Shown: positions 41,083-50,622 of the stretch, piece after piece | Position numbering within the stretch: position 1 is the stretch's first letter | Layout of the letters: each line of letters opens with the position of its first letter | NCBI RefSeq assembly: GCF_018780625.1 | Contig: NZ_JADMJK010000121.1 | Location: 1-52,749 of the forward strand | DNA length: 52,749 bases | From: Polaromonas sp. | GTDB lineage: Bacteria; Pseudomonadota; Gammaproteobacteria; Burkholderiales; Burkholderiaceae_C | Direction: 5' to 3' | Notes under the pieces: model-generated | The model's input: only the letters and a program-made list of their open reading frames with translations | The model's database searches: none | What the model was told of the DNA's origin: nothing | Position numbers and translations under genes: made by a program

Positions 41083-41114
41083 CGTTGAAGAACCACCGGG
41101 GTGGTTCTTCAACG
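41083..41114 (+). terminator. Near-perfect 32-bp palindrome followed by a T run
   Basis: cgttgaagaaccacc-gg-ggtggttcttcaacg, then tgtccattttttcccc. Confidence 0.55.
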
Positions 41115-41254
41115 TGTCCATTTTTTCCCCTCAAGCCTCGATTGTTGTGACAGCAACGAATGTAATGTCGCGCAAGGCAGGGGCGCTGACCATCCCGCAA
41201 GTAGAGGAGATCGGCGGGTTCTTTGAGGGCAACCGCAGGGCCCCTTGATATATC

Positions 41255-42562
41255 TCAAGTGTTGTGCGCGGTCAGGGGCAATTCGACGATGAAGGCGGCG
41301 CCGCCGCCGGGGCGGTCTTCGCAACGGACCGAGCCGCCGTGGCGCTCGCTGATGGACTTGACCAGTGACAGGCCCAGGCCCACACCGCCTTCGCGTTCGC
41401 TGGCGCCGGGCAGGCGGTAAAACGGCTCAAAGATGCGCTCGCGCTTGTCGGCGGGAACGCCTGGGCCGCGGTCCAGCACCCGGATCACGGCAGACGGCTT
41501 GCCGCCCGCGTCCATGTGCGCCAGTTCCAGGCTGATGTCGCCGCGCCCGTAGCGCCTGGCGTTTTCCAGCAGGTTGCGGATCAGCCTGCGCAGCAGCCGG
41601 GGCGAGCCCTGCACCACCAGGCTGTGGCCGCCGGGCAGCTCGGCGTTCAGGTCGGCGTTCACGCGCGCGCATTCCTCGGCGGCCAGCCCGGTCAGGTCCA
41701 GGGTTTCAAACGGCTCGGCATCGGCCTGCTTCGTATCCAGCCGGCTGGCCAGCAGGATTTCGTCGATCAGCTGGTCGAGTTCGTTGATGCTCCGGGAAAT
41801 CTCAGCTTTCCGAAGGGAACGCTGCGCCGGGCCGCCCCAAGCAAGTTCAGCCCCCTCGGGGGGCAGCGTAGTACGCGAAGCGACAAGCGTGGGGGCCTCT
41901 TGATCCATCAACTCCAGCCCCATGCGGATGCGCGCCAGCGGCGAGCGCAGCTCGTGGGAGGCGTTGGCCAGCAGCGACTTGTGCGAGTCCATCAGGGTTT
42001 CGATGCGCTCGGCCGCGTGGTTGAAGCGGCGGGCCAGAAAGGCGACTTCGTCGTGCCCTTCGGTGTTGATGCGCGCCGACAAATCGCCCGCGCCCCAGCG
42101 CTCGACGCCGCGCTGCAGGGCTTCGAGCCGCAGCGTCAGGCGCCGCATCACGGGGTAGGCGCCCAGCGCCACGGCCAGCCCGACCAGGCCCAGCATCCAG
42201 CCAAAACCAAAGCCCAGCGGCGGCCGGCCGGGCGCGCTGCCGGGCGGGCGTGCGGGCCGGGGCATCAGCAGGTTCAGGGTCTGGCCGTCGGTGGTGATGA
42301 TGTCAAATTCAATGTTGTCGCCGCGCTTGCGGTCGGGGCTGGTTTGCGCGCGGCCAATGAGCTCGCCGGCGGCGTTGCGCACCAGCACTTCGCGTATCGG
42401 CAGCTGTGGCGGGTCGGCGCTGAAATGCCAGGCCGCGCCGACCAGAAACGTCAGCACCGCCACCGTGGCCACCACGGCCAGCCAGATGCGCACGTACAGG
42501 TGCGAGGTGAAGCGGGACCACATGCGGGAGCGCACGCTGTGCTCAGTCTTGCTGCTTGGCAA
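41255..42562 (-). CDS. Sensor histidine kinase (HAMP, HisKA, HATPase_c)
   Basis: LLANASHELRSPLARIRMGLELM ... LLENARRYGRG ... VLDRGPGVPADKRERIFEPFYR ... GVGLGLSLVKSISERHGG. Confidence 0.93.
   Translation of the reverse strand: MPSSKTEHSVRSRMWSRFTSHLYVRIWLAVVATVAVLTFLVGAAWHFSADPPQLPIREVLVRNAAGELIGRAQTSPDRKRGDNIEFDIITTDGQTLNLLMPRPARPPGSAPGRPPLGFGFGWMLGLVGLAVALGAYPVMRRLTLRLEALQRGVERWGAGDLSARINTEGHDEVAFLARRFNHAAERIETLMDSHKSLLANASHELRSPLARIRMGLELMDQEAPTLVASRTTLPPEGAELAWGGPAQRSLRKAEISRSINELDQLIDEILLASRLDTKQADAEPFETLDLTGLAAEECARVNADLNAELPGGHSLVVQGSPRLLRRLIRNLLENARRYGRGDISLELAHMDAGGKPSAVIRVLDRGPGVPADKRERIFEPFYRLPGASEREGGVGLGLSLVKSISERHGGSVRCEDRPGGGAAFIVELPLTAHNT
41811..41901. repeat. GC-rich palindromic dispersed repeat inserted in frame in the histidine kinase
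   Basis: gccgccccaagcaagttcagccccctcggggggcagcgtagtacgcgaagcgacaagcgtggggg; encodes EAPTLVASRTTLPPEGAELAWGGPAQRSLRK within DHp. Confidence 0.75.
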
Positions 42563-43262
42563 AGACGTAGCCGACGCCGCGCACCGTCAAAATGCGCTTG
42601 GGGTCTTTGGCGTCGAGCTCGATGGCACTGCGGATGCGGCCCATGTGCACGTCGATGGAGCGGTCAAATGCTTCAAGTTCGCGCCCGCGCACGGCTTCCA
42701 TGATCTGGTCGCGGCTGAGCACCCGGCCGGCGCGCTCGGCCAGCGCCGCCAGCAGGTCGAACTGGTAGGACGTCAGCTCGCACAGCTTGCCCGCCACCGT
42801 GACGCTGCGCGCGTCGCGGTCGATTTCAAGCGAGCCGAAGCGCATCACCTTGTGGCCGCCCGTGGCAACGGCGTCGCTGGTGTCGCCGCCCCGGCGCAGC
42901 ACGGCCCGAATGCGGGCCAGCAACTCGCGCGGCTCAAACGGTTTGGGCAGGTAGTCGTCGGCGCCCACTTCCAGGCCCACGATGCGGTCCATCGGGTCGC
43001 CCTTGGCCGTCAGCATCAGCACGGCGGTGCGCGCCAGCTGGCTGCTGGGGTTGCCCTTGATGCGGCGGCACACCTCCAGCCCGTCCATGTCGGGCAGCAT
43101 CAGGTCCAGGATCACCAGGTCGGCGGGGCTGGCTTCAAGCGCGGCCAGGCCGCTGGCCGCATCGGCGGCGTGGGTAAAGCCATACCCCGACTGGCGCAGG
43201 TATTCCCCCACCATGGTGGCCAGGCGGGTGTCGTCCTCAATCATCAAAAGCTGTTGGGTCAT
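42543..43262 (-). CDS. OmpR-family response regulator
   Basis: LLMIEDDTRLATMVGEYLRQSGY ... ADLVILDLMLPDMDGLEVCR ... GADDYLPKPFEPRELLARIRAVLRR. Confidence 0.94.
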   Translation of the reverse strand: MTQQLLMIEDDTRLATMVGEYLRQSGYGFTHAADAASGLAALEASPADLVILDLMLPDMDGLEVCRRIKGNPSSQLARTAVLMLTAKGDPMDRIVGLEVGADDYLPKPFEPRELLARIRAVLRRGGDTSDAVATGGHKVMRFGSLEIDRDARSVTVAGKLCELTSYQFDLLAALAERAGRVLSRDQIMEAVRGRELEAFDRSIDVHMGRIRSAIELDAKDPKRILTVRGVGYVFAKQQD

Positions 43263-43427
43263 GGCTTTTTCCTGGGTTGCAGGGGCTGTCCCTTCGGTTC
43301 AATCACAATGAAATCCATGGTGCGCGCCGCGCAACAATCGGGCTTGAAGCATCCGTAAAGTTGCGGTAAAAAGCGCAGCCAAGCGTGCAGCATACACGCT
43401 TGATCCGGCCATCCGGGGTTTGCGGAT

Positions 43428-43455
43428 AGCTATAAAAAATATAGCTAACTGTGGC
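43428..43455. repeat. Short AT-rich palindrome downstream of the AmpG-like gene
   Basis: tagctata-aaaaa-tatagcta. Confidence 0.55.
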
Positions 43456-43460
43456 CGTAT

Positions 43461-44816
43461 TTATTTGGCTTGAATCGTATTGGACCGCGAAGCCAGCCAC
43501 ACCAGCAGCAGCACCGGCACACCGAGCAGCGCAGTTGCCGTGAAAAAGTGGCTGTAGCCAAACGCGTCCACGTACTGGCCCGAATAGCCCGCCAAAAACT
43601 TGGGCAGCAGCAGCATCATGGAGCTGAACAGCGCGTACTGGGTGGCCGAATAGTTGACGTTGGTCAGGCCCGACAGGTAGCCAATGAAGGCCGCCGACGC
43701 GATGCCGCTGGACAGGTTGTCGGCCGAAATCACCACGATCAGCGCGTTCACATCGTGGCCGCGCGAGCCCAGCCAGGCAAACAGCAGGTTGCTGCCCGCG
43801 CTGAGCACGGCGCCCAGCATCAGCACGCGCATCACGCCAAAGCGCATGGCCAGCGCGCCGCCCACAAAGGCACCCACCAGCGTCATGATGACGCCAAAGA
43901 CCTTGGTCACGCTGGCTACTTCGTCCTTGGTGTAGCCCATGTCCACATAAAACGGGTTGGCCATGATGCCCATCACCACGTCGCTGATGCGGTAGACCGC
44001 GATCAGCGCCAGGATCAGCAGCGCCTGCTTGCCGTAGCGGCGCAGGAAGTCGGCAAACGGCTCGATCAGCGCGCCCTTGAGCCAGTCGGCCGCGTTTTTG
44101 CTGGGCGGCAGTTCGCGGCGCAGCGGCTCGGGGGACAACAGCACGGTGGCCACGCCCAGCAGCATCGACGCGGCCATCACCAGGTAGGCCGCCTGCCAGG
44201 CGCCATGCTGGTAGACCGCGCCGCCTGTCACTTCAGCCCGCGCGGCAATCCACAGTGCGCCGGCGCCGGCCCAGATCATGGCGATGCGGTAGCCGGTCTG
44301 GTAGCTTGCTGCCAGCGCCGCCTGGCGCTCCACATCGGCCGACTCGATGCGGTAGGCGTCCAGCGCGATGTCTTGCGTGGCCGAGCCGATGGCCACGGCC
44401 AGCGCGCACCACACCACCGGCTGCAGCGCCACACTGGGGTCGGTCAGGGCCATGGCCACCAGTGCCGTCACGATGATGAGCTGCGACAGCAGCAGCCAGC
44501 TGCGCCGCCGCCCGAGCCAGCGCGTGAGCAGGGGAATCGGCAAGCGGTCGACCAGCGGCGCCCAGGCCCATTTGAAGCCGTAGGCCAAGCCGACCCAGCT
44601 CAGGTAGCCAATGGTGGTGCGGTCAATGCCCGCTTCGCGCAGCCAGAAACTGAGCGTGCCAAACACCAGCAGCAGCGGCAGCCCGGCTGAAAAGCCCAGC
44701 AGCAGCATGCGAAAGGTGGCCGCTTCGGTGTAGACGCGCCAGACGTCGCGCCAGGCGGTTTTGGCTTTGACGGGCGCGGCGAGGGGAATAGGAGAAGCGG
44801 TGGTTTTGTCTGACAT
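43461..44816 (-). CDS. AmpG-like MFS permease
   Basis: FRMLLLGFSAGLPLLLVFGTLSFWLREAGIDRTTIGYLSWVGLAYGFKWAWAPLVDR. Confidence 0.92.
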   Translation of the reverse strand: MSDKTTASPIPLAAPVKAKTAWRDVWRVYTEAATFRMLLLGFSAGLPLLLVFGTLSFWLREAGIDRTTIGYLSWVGLAYGFKWAWAPLVDRLPIPLLTRWLGRRRSWLLLSQLIIVTALVAMALTDPSVALQPVVWCALAVAIGSATQDIALDAYRIESADVERQAALAASYQTGYRIAMIWAGAGALWIAARAEVTGGAVYQHGAWQAAYLVMAASMLLGVATVLLSPEPLRRELPPSKNAADWLKGALIEPFADFLRRYGKQALLILALIAVYRISDVVMGIMANPFYVDMGYTKDEVASVTKVFGVIMTLVGAFVGGALAMRFGVMRVLMLGAVLSAGSNLLFAWLGSRGHDVNALIVVISADNLSSGIASAAFIGYLSGLTNVNYSATQYALFSSMMLLLPKFLAGYSGQYVDAFGYSHFFTATALLGVPVLLLVWLASRSNTIQAK

Positions 44817-44847
44817 GGGGTTTTCGGTTTGTGACTATTATTCACGC

Positions 44848-45693
44848 ATGTGCTTTTTATGTGACGCTAAACATGCCGCCTGGCCAGGTCGCCGGGCTTT
44901 TCTTTTGACCGCTGCCGGGGCTGCCGCTACCGCCGCGACCATGCCGCTGCAGGCGCAGGTCAACGTGGGCGGGTCTTCGGGGCTGCGCAACCTGGTGCCG
45001 GCCGACGAGCTGGAAGGCGCGGCCACGCAGCAATATGCCGAATTGCTGGCGGAGGCCAAAAACAAGGGCGTGCTGGCGCCGTCCAGCAGCCCGCAACTGC
45101 AGCGGCTGCGCGCCATTGCCAAGCGGCTGGTGCCGCAGGCCGCGCAGTGGAACGACCGCGCGCGGCAATGGCGCTGGGACGTCAACCTGATCAGCAGCAA
45201 GCAGGTCAACGCGTTTTGCATGCCGGGCGGCAAGATTGCTTTTTACACCGGCATTCTGGACCAGCTCAAGCTGAGCGACGACGAAACGGCCATGATCATG
45301 GGCCACGAAATGGCCCACGCGCTGCGCGAGCATGCCCGCGCGCGCATTGCCAAAAGCCAGGGCACCGGCACCTTGCTGTCGCTGGGCGCGCAGTTGCTGG
45401 GCCTGGGCTCGCTGGGGGACATGGCCGCCAGCGTTGGCACGCAGTTGCTCACGCTGCGCTTTAGCCGCGACGACGAAACCGATGCCGACCTGGTCGGGCT
45501 GGAACTGGCCGCGCGCGGCGGCTACCAGCCGCAGGCCGCAGTCAGCCTGTGGGAAAAAATGGCCCAGGCCGGCGGCGGCGCCAGCGGGCCGAGCTTTTTG
45601 TCGACCCACCCATCGGGGCCCGACCGCATTGATCAGCTGCAGCGCAACGTGCCCAAGGTGCAGGGGCTGTACCAGCGCGCCAGGCAAGGGTAG
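44848..45693 (+). CDS. M48 family metallopeptidase
   Basis: MIMGHEMAHALREHARAR (HExxH) and FSRDDETDADLVGLELAARGGY; N-terminal Tat-like RRAFLLTAAGAAATAATM. Confidence 0.93.
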   Translation: MCFLCDAKHAAWPGRRAFLLTAAGAAATAATMPLQAQVNVGGSSGLRNLVPADELEGAATQQYAELLAEAKNKGVLAPSSSPQLQRLRAIAKRLVPQAAQWNDRARQWRWDVNLISSKQVNAFCMPGGKIAFYTGILDQLKLSDDETAMIMGHEMAHALREHARARIAKSQGTGTLLSLGAQLLGLGSLGDMAASVGTQLLTLRFSRDDETDADLVGLELAARGGYQPQAAVSLWEKMAQAGGGASGPSFLSTHPSGPDRIDQLQRNVPKVQGLYQRARQG

Positions 45694-45824
45694 GCGGCGC
45701 CGGCGTTCGGCATCCCACGCGGCGCTTTTCAGCACCGCTTTCTGCCCGCAGGCCAGCAGCCTGCGCTGACAGGCTCTTTTTATCTCCCCGCTGCACAACG
45801 GCACCCACGCCTCCCGCATCCGCC

Positions 45825-46160
45825 ATGCCCTTTATCGTCACCGAGCCCTGCATCCAGTGCAAATACACCGACTGCGTCGAAGTTTGTCCGATGGACTGCT
45901 TTGTCGAGGGGCCCAACTTTCTGGTCATCGACCCGGACGGCTGCATTGACTGCTCGCTCTGCGTGCCGCAGTGCCCGGTCCAGGCCATCGTCAACGCCAC
46001 CGAAGCCGATGCGGCACAGCAGCCCTACATCGCGCTGAACGCCGGACTGGCCCACGCCCCGGGCTGGCGCCCCATCACGCGCCAGCAGGCGCCGCTTTCG
46101 GACCATGAATACTGGAAAACCGTGCCGGCCAAGGCGCATTGGCTGCAGCGGCCCGACTGA
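45825..46160 (+). CDS. fdxA: Ferredoxin FdxA (3Fe-4S/4Fe-4S)
   Basis: MPFIVTEPCIQCKYTDCVEVCPMDCFVEGPNFLVIDPDGCIDCSLCVPQCPVQAI. Confidence 0.97.
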   Translation: MPFIVTEPCIQCKYTDCVEVCPMDCFVEGPNFLVIDPDGCIDCSLCVPQCPVQAIVNATEADAAQQPYIALNAGLAHAPGWRPITRQQAPLSDHEYWKTVPAKAHWLQRPD

Positions 46161-46187
46161 CCAGGCGCTGCTTTTCCGGGCCTGCGC

Positions 46188-47216
46188 TCAGTGCGTGGTG
46201 TGCAGCTTGTGGGCCCAGAAAAAGCGCAGCATCTCCTCGCTCGCGTCCGGCCCTTTGGCGTCGGTGTAGGAGCCCCTTGCGCTGCCGCCCGACCAGGCAT
46301 GGCCGGCGCCGTGCACGGTCCAGTGCTCGGCCTGCACGTTGCCGCCGGCTTCCCGGTAGATGCGCCGGGTGTAGGCGTGGCCGTTGTCGCTGCGGCCTTG
46401 TTCCTGCTCGGGCTCGGTCGTGCCGGCGCGGGCGGCCACCGCTTGCTCGCCATTGACCGGGTGGACGGTCGTGTCCTGGTCGCCATGAAACACGATGGTG
46501 GGCGGCGTCTGCCCGCTGGTGGCGCTGGCCGTGCCGCCGCTTTTCATGGCGCTGAGGGCGCCCTGAACATTGGTGGCCGAACCGGTGGCCAGGCCCGAAT
46601 GCACGCCCACGGCGGCAAACAGGTCGGGGTAGGTGTCGCCCAGGATGGCCGCCATGGCGCCGCCGGCAGACAGCCCGGCCACGTAGACGCGCTGCGGGTC
46701 GATGTTGTGCTGGCGCATCACGGCCTGCGTCATGCCGGCCAGAATCAGCGGCTCGCCGCGGCCGCGCTGCTGGTGGTTGTGCTTGAACCAGTTCCAGCAA
46801 CGCGAGACATTGGCAGTTTGCCCCTGCGCCGGGTAGAGCACCACAAAGTCGCGCTCCAGCGCCAGCTCGTTCATGCGCGTGCCGGCGGCAAAATCGTCGG
46901 GGTTTTGCGTGCAGCCGTGCAGCATCACGACCAGCGGCAGCGCCTTGGCGCCAGCGCGTGGCGGCACGTAGAGCTTGTACTTGCGCATGCCGGCCGCTTC
47001 GGCGTGGCTGGCGCTGGTGAACTGGCTGGCGGCGGGCGCCTGGGTGCCCTGCGGCACGGTGCGTGCCGGCACGTCCACCACGTTGGCGTGCGGGGCGTTC
47101 GCGGGTACGCGACCGCCGACCAGTGCCGACTTGATGGCCGCCGTGGCTTCTTTGAGCTTGCCGGCGCGCGTCAAGCGCGTGACTTCGGCCATGATGCGTT
47201 GGAAAGTGGGGGTCAT
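46188..47216 (-). CDS. Extracellular PHB depolymerase family esterase
   Basis: LPLVVMLHGCTQNPDDFAAGTRMNELA; lipase box VAGLSAGGAMAAIL. Confidence 0.93.
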   Translation of the reverse strand: MTPTFQRIMAEVTRLTRAGKLKEATAAIKSALVGGRVPANAPHANVVDVPARTVPQGTQAPAASQFTSASHAEAAGMRKYKLYVPPRAGAKALPLVVMLHGCTQNPDDFAAGTRMNELALERDFVVLYPAQGQTANVSRCWNWFKHNHQQRGRGEPLILAGMTQAVMRQHNIDPQRVYVAGLSAGGAMAAILGDTYPDLFAAVGVHSGLATGSATNVQGALSAMKSGGTASATSGQTPPTIVFHGDQDTTVHPVNGEQAVAARAGTTEPEQEQGRSDNGHAYTRRIYREAGGNVQAEHWTVHGAGHAWSGGSARGSYTDAKGPDASEEMLRFFWAHKLHTTH

Positions 47217-47248
47217 GGAATTCCTTTGGGGTGCGGTCTGTAAAAAAC

Positions 47249-47695
47249 TTAACGGATGCGGCCGGCCAGCGCGGCCTTGACGGCCGGGCTGGCGTGCAGC
47301 GCGCCCAGCACTACCAGCGAGTCAATGCTGGCCAGCGCCAGTTCGGGGCTGACGTCGGGGGCAATGCTGGCCAGGCCGAGCACGCGAATTTGCAACGATT
47401 CGCCGGCGGCCTGCACGGCGCGCAGATCGTCGGCGCTGAAATGCTGGATACCCAGCACTAGCATTTTGCGGGCCACCACCTGCTTGACCACTTCGGCATG
47501 GGCCGCCAGGTGGCTGCGGATGGCGGTGCGGATCAGGTCGGTCCGGTTGGCATAAAAGCCTTCCTGCACCAGCAGGTCGATCTGGCCCAGGTCCACATAA
47601 CCGAGGTTGATGGTGATTTTTTCGTCGACCGGCTTGGCGGGTGCGAGGGAAGGAGTTCTGCGTGATTCCATGTTTGCCATCTTAGCACCATCCAC
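47249..47695 (-). CDS. CopG-family/RHH transcriptional regulator
   Basis: EKITINLGYVDLGQIDLLVQEGFYANRTDLIRTAIRSHL ribbon-helix-helix. Confidence 0.88.
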   Translation of the reverse strand: MDGAKMANMESRRTPSLAPAKPVDEKITINLGYVDLGQIDLLVQEGFYANRTDLIRTAIRSHLAAHAEVVKQVVARKMLVLGIQHFSADDLRAVQAAGESLQIRVLGLASIAPDVSPELALASIDSLVVLGALHASPAVKAALAGRIR

Positions 47696-47755
47696 ACGGA
47701 TGGTTTTTATGGATTCATGCGCTTGCCAGCCGGCATGCGGTGCACAATGGCGCCC

Positions 47756-48604
47756 ATGAAATCACCCAAGCGACTGCAATCCCTGATCGAAGAAGGCCTG
47801 ATCGACAGCGTGGTACGCCAGCTGATGAGCGGCAAGGAAGCCATGGTCTACGTGGTGCGCTGCGGCGATGAGACCCGCTGCGCCAAGGTCTATAAAGAAG
47901 CCAACGAACGCAGCTTTCGCCAGGCGGTGGACTACACCGAAAATCGCAAGGTGAAAAACACCCGCCAGGCCAGGGCCATGGCCAAGGGCACCAAATTTGG
48001 CCGGGAAGCCAGCGAGGCCGCCTGGCAAAGCGCCGAGGTTGACGCGCTCTACCGGCTGGCCGATGCCGGCGTGCGCGTGCCCAAGCCCTACAACTTTTGC
48101 GACGGCGTGCTGCTGATGGAACTGGTGACCGACGCGCACGGCGACGCCGCCCCGCGCCTGAACGACGTGGCCTTCACGCCCGAGCAGGCGCGCATCCACC
48201 ACGCCACGCTGCTGACCGAGGTGGTGCGCATGCTGTGTGCCGGCGTGGTGCATGGCGATTTGTCGGAGTTCAACATCTTGCTGGCCGAAGATGGCCCGGT
48301 CATCATCGACCTGCCGCAGGCGGTGGACGCCGCCGGCAACAACCACGCCAGCCGCATGCTGCTGCGCGACGTGGCCAATTTACGCAACTTCTTTGGCGGC
48401 TTTGCGCCCGATCTGCTCAGGGTCGACTACGGCAACGAGATCTGGGACCTGTACCAGCGCGGCGTGCTCTACCCCGACACGGTGCTGACGGGCCGCTTTG
48501 AGCGCAAGACCGGCCCGGTGGACGTGGGCGGCGTGCTGCGCGAGATTGACGATGCCAGCGCCGAGGAAGCCGCACGCCGGGTGCGCATGCAGACCGCCCG
48601 CTAA
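47756..48604 (+). CDS. RIO1-like serine protein kinase (PA4780 type)
   Basis: LISGKEAMVYVV-type loop; VVHGDLSEFNILLAEDGPVIIDLPQAVD catalytic and metal-binding loops. Confidence 0.92.
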   Translation: MKSPKRLQSLIEEGLIDSVVRQLMSGKEAMVYVVRCGDETRCAKVYKEANERSFRQAVDYTENRKVKNTRQARAMAKGTKFGREASEAAWQSAEVDALYRLADAGVRVPKPYNFCDGVLLMELVTDAHGDAAPRLNDVAFTPEQARIHHATLLTEVVRMLCAGVVHGDLSEFNILLAEDGPVIIDLPQAVDAAGNNHASRMLLRDVANLRNFFGGFAPDLLRVDYGNEIWDLYQRGVLYPDTVLTGRFERKTGPVDVGGVLREIDDASAEEAARRVRMQTAR

Positions 48605-48857
48605 CCGGCGCCCTGGCAGCAAGAGTCCGCAAAACACCTGTAATTTATTCGCCCTGAACGTTCTTGTCTGACACCACTGCGGCGCTTGCCAGGCGCTGGG
48701 GCGCACCGCCGAGGGGGCGCTTCACTCTACGCGGATCACGTCAAGTGATCTTCACTCAAAGACCACACTTCTCATCAACAAAAAATCACGCTTTTTTTGT
48801 TTGAGTCTGCGCCGTCATGAAGATGACACATAGGCTGGTTACGCTTACTGCACAACC

Positions 48858-48873
48858 ACTTGTATAGATAACT
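48858..48873. promoter_or_regulatory. Candidate GntR/HutC-type operator upstream of phnF
   Basis: acttgtatagataact, immediately 5' of the phnF ATG; similar to HutC-subfamily GTnTAnAC sites. Confidence 0.4.
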
Positions 48874-48877
48874 ACAT

Positions 48878-49606
48878 ATGAGTCTTTACGCAGTCAGCAG
48901 AGAAAACGGAGAAGCGCTTTACGCGCAAATTGCCCGCCAACTGGAGCAAGAAGTTGCCACAGCCTATGGGCCCGGAGATTGCCTCCCGGCGGAGGGCCTT
49001 CTTGCTGTGCGATTCGGCGTCAATCGCCACACGTTGCGACGCGCCATAGATGAGTTGGTGGAATCCGGCCTGCTGGAGCGCCGACACGGACGTGGTGTGT
49101 TTGTGCTGGACAGTCAGATTGACTATCAGATCGGTGCTGGTACGCGGTTCACGGAGAACCTTGCAGCGCTCGGACTACAACCGGAAAATCGCATCTTGTG
49201 CTTACAGACACTGGCCGCTACAGAACGCGTGGCGCAACGCCTTGAGTTGAATGTTGGCGATAGGGTGTTTTGGATTGAAACTTTGCGCACTGCGGCTGAT
49301 CGGCCACTGTGCGTGATCTCGCATTTCATCCCGGCAAAGCGCTTTGCCGACCTCGATACACGCTACACCGGTGAGTCGCTGCACCGGTTTCTGACCGCCA
49401 CGTACGGCTGCCCATTGCGAAGAACAGAAAGCCTGGTGACAGCGGTGCTCCCGCAGGGAGATGACGCAAAGTTGCTGGGCATGCCGCAGAACCGGCCGGT
49501 GCTGCGGGTGAAGAGTGTGAATGTAGACGACCGGGATGGAACCCCGGTCGAATACGCCATCACCCGGTTTCGCGCCGACCGGATCCAACTGCGCATCAAC
49601 CCGTGA
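48878..49606 (+). CDS. phnF: Phosphonate metabolism transcriptional regulator PhnF (GntR/HutC family)
   Basis: GntR wHTH (CLPAEGLLAVRFGVNRHTLRRAIDELVESGLLERRHGRGVFV) plus UTRA domain; upstream of phnDCE. Confidence 0.92.
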   Translation: MSLYAVSRENGEALYAQIARQLEQEVATAYGPGDCLPAEGLLAVRFGVNRHTLRRAIDELVESGLLERRHGRGVFVLDSQIDYQIGAGTRFTENLAALGLQPENRILCLQTLAATERVAQRLELNVGDRVFWIETLRTAADRPLCVISHFIPAKRFADLDTRYTGESLHRFLTATYGCPLRRTESLVTAVLPQGDDAKLLGMPQNRPVLRVKSVNVDDRDGTPVEYAITRFRADRIQLRINP

Positions 49607-49654
49607 CTGACCAGTCTATCAACCTCGTTTTTCAACCCTGCAGGAGCTTCTTAA

Positions 49655-50602
49655 ATGTATCCGAAACTGTTCCAACGCCGCGCCCTTCTGGCCCTTGGCC
49701 TGGCCGCTGCCACGCTCGCCCCGCTGGCCGCCTTCGCACAAGCGCAACACGATGGCAGCGCGGCCAAGCCGCTGCGTGTCATCCTGGTGCCCGCTGACGG
49801 CGGCACCGAAGACGGCACCAAAAAAGATTTTCAGCCCGTTTTCTCGGCCATTGGCCAGTCCACCGGTCTGCACTTCGACATCAAAGTGGGGCAAAGCTAT
49901 GGCACGGTGGTGGAAGCCATGTGCAGCGGTGCGGCGGACATTGCCTGGTACGGCCCGGCCAGCTACCTGCAGGCCAGGGGCCGGGGTTGCGCCGAATTGC
50001 TGGCGCTGGCCGTGCGCCACGGCGAGTCGGTTTATTACTCGGGCATCTTCGCGCGCACTGACGCGGGCATCAACAGCATGGCCGACCTGAAGGGCAAAAA
50101 GATTGCGTTGGGCGATGTCAACTCCACCTCCAGTTTCAACGTGCCGGTGGCCATGATGATGGCCGCAGGCGTGAGCCCGGCGCGCGATGCCGGCAGCATC
50201 AACATGGCGGGCAGCCACGCCAACGTGATCAAGGCACTGGCCGAAGGGCTGGTGGACGCGGGCGGCGCCTCGTTCGACTCCTTCGAGAAAGCCGTCAACG
50301 CCAAAGCCATCGACCCGTCCAAAGTCAAGGTGGTGGTCAAGAGCGCGCCCATTCCCTATCCGCCGATTGCCATTCACCCCAAAGTGTCTGACGCCATCAA
50401 GGCCAAGCTGCGCGACGCCTTCAACAATGTGGACAAATTGCCCGGCATCACCAAGGACCAGATTCGTGGTTACGGTGGCGGCAAGGTTGACGGCTACACC
50501 GCCAAGGTCAGCGAGCAGGACATGGCCAACGCGGGCAAGATGTTTGACCTGGTGACCGACCAGGTCAAGACCGACATCATGAAAAAAGCCAGCACGCGCT
50601 AA
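49655..50602 (+). CDS. phnD: Phosphonate ABC transporter substrate-binding protein
   Basis: LRVILVPADGGTEDGTKKDFQPVFSAIGQSTGLHFDIKVGQSYGTVVEAMCSGAADIAWYGPASYL. Confidence 0.96.
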   Translation: MYPKLFQRRALLALGLAAATLAPLAAFAQAQHDGSAAKPLRVILVPADGGTEDGTKKDFQPVFSAIGQSTGLHFDIKVGQSYGTVVEAMCSGAADIAWYGPASYLQARGRGCAELLALAVRHGESVYYSGIFARTDAGINSMADLKGKKIALGDVNSTSSFNVPVAMMMAAGVSPARDAGSINMAGSHANVIKALAEGLVDAGGASFDSFEKAVNAKAIDPSKVKVVVKSAPIPYPPIAIHPKVSDAIKAKLRDAFNNVDKLPGITKDQIRGYGGGKVDGYTAKVSEQDMANAGKMFDLVTDQVKTDIMKKASTR

Positions 50603-50622
50603 AGCCCCGTTTTCGCAACTCG

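Noticed and set aside
48690-48725. ggcgctggggcgcaccgccgagggggcg as another copy of the kinase-type repeat
   Set aside because: Only partial resemblance (ccgaggggg core); too degenerate to call.
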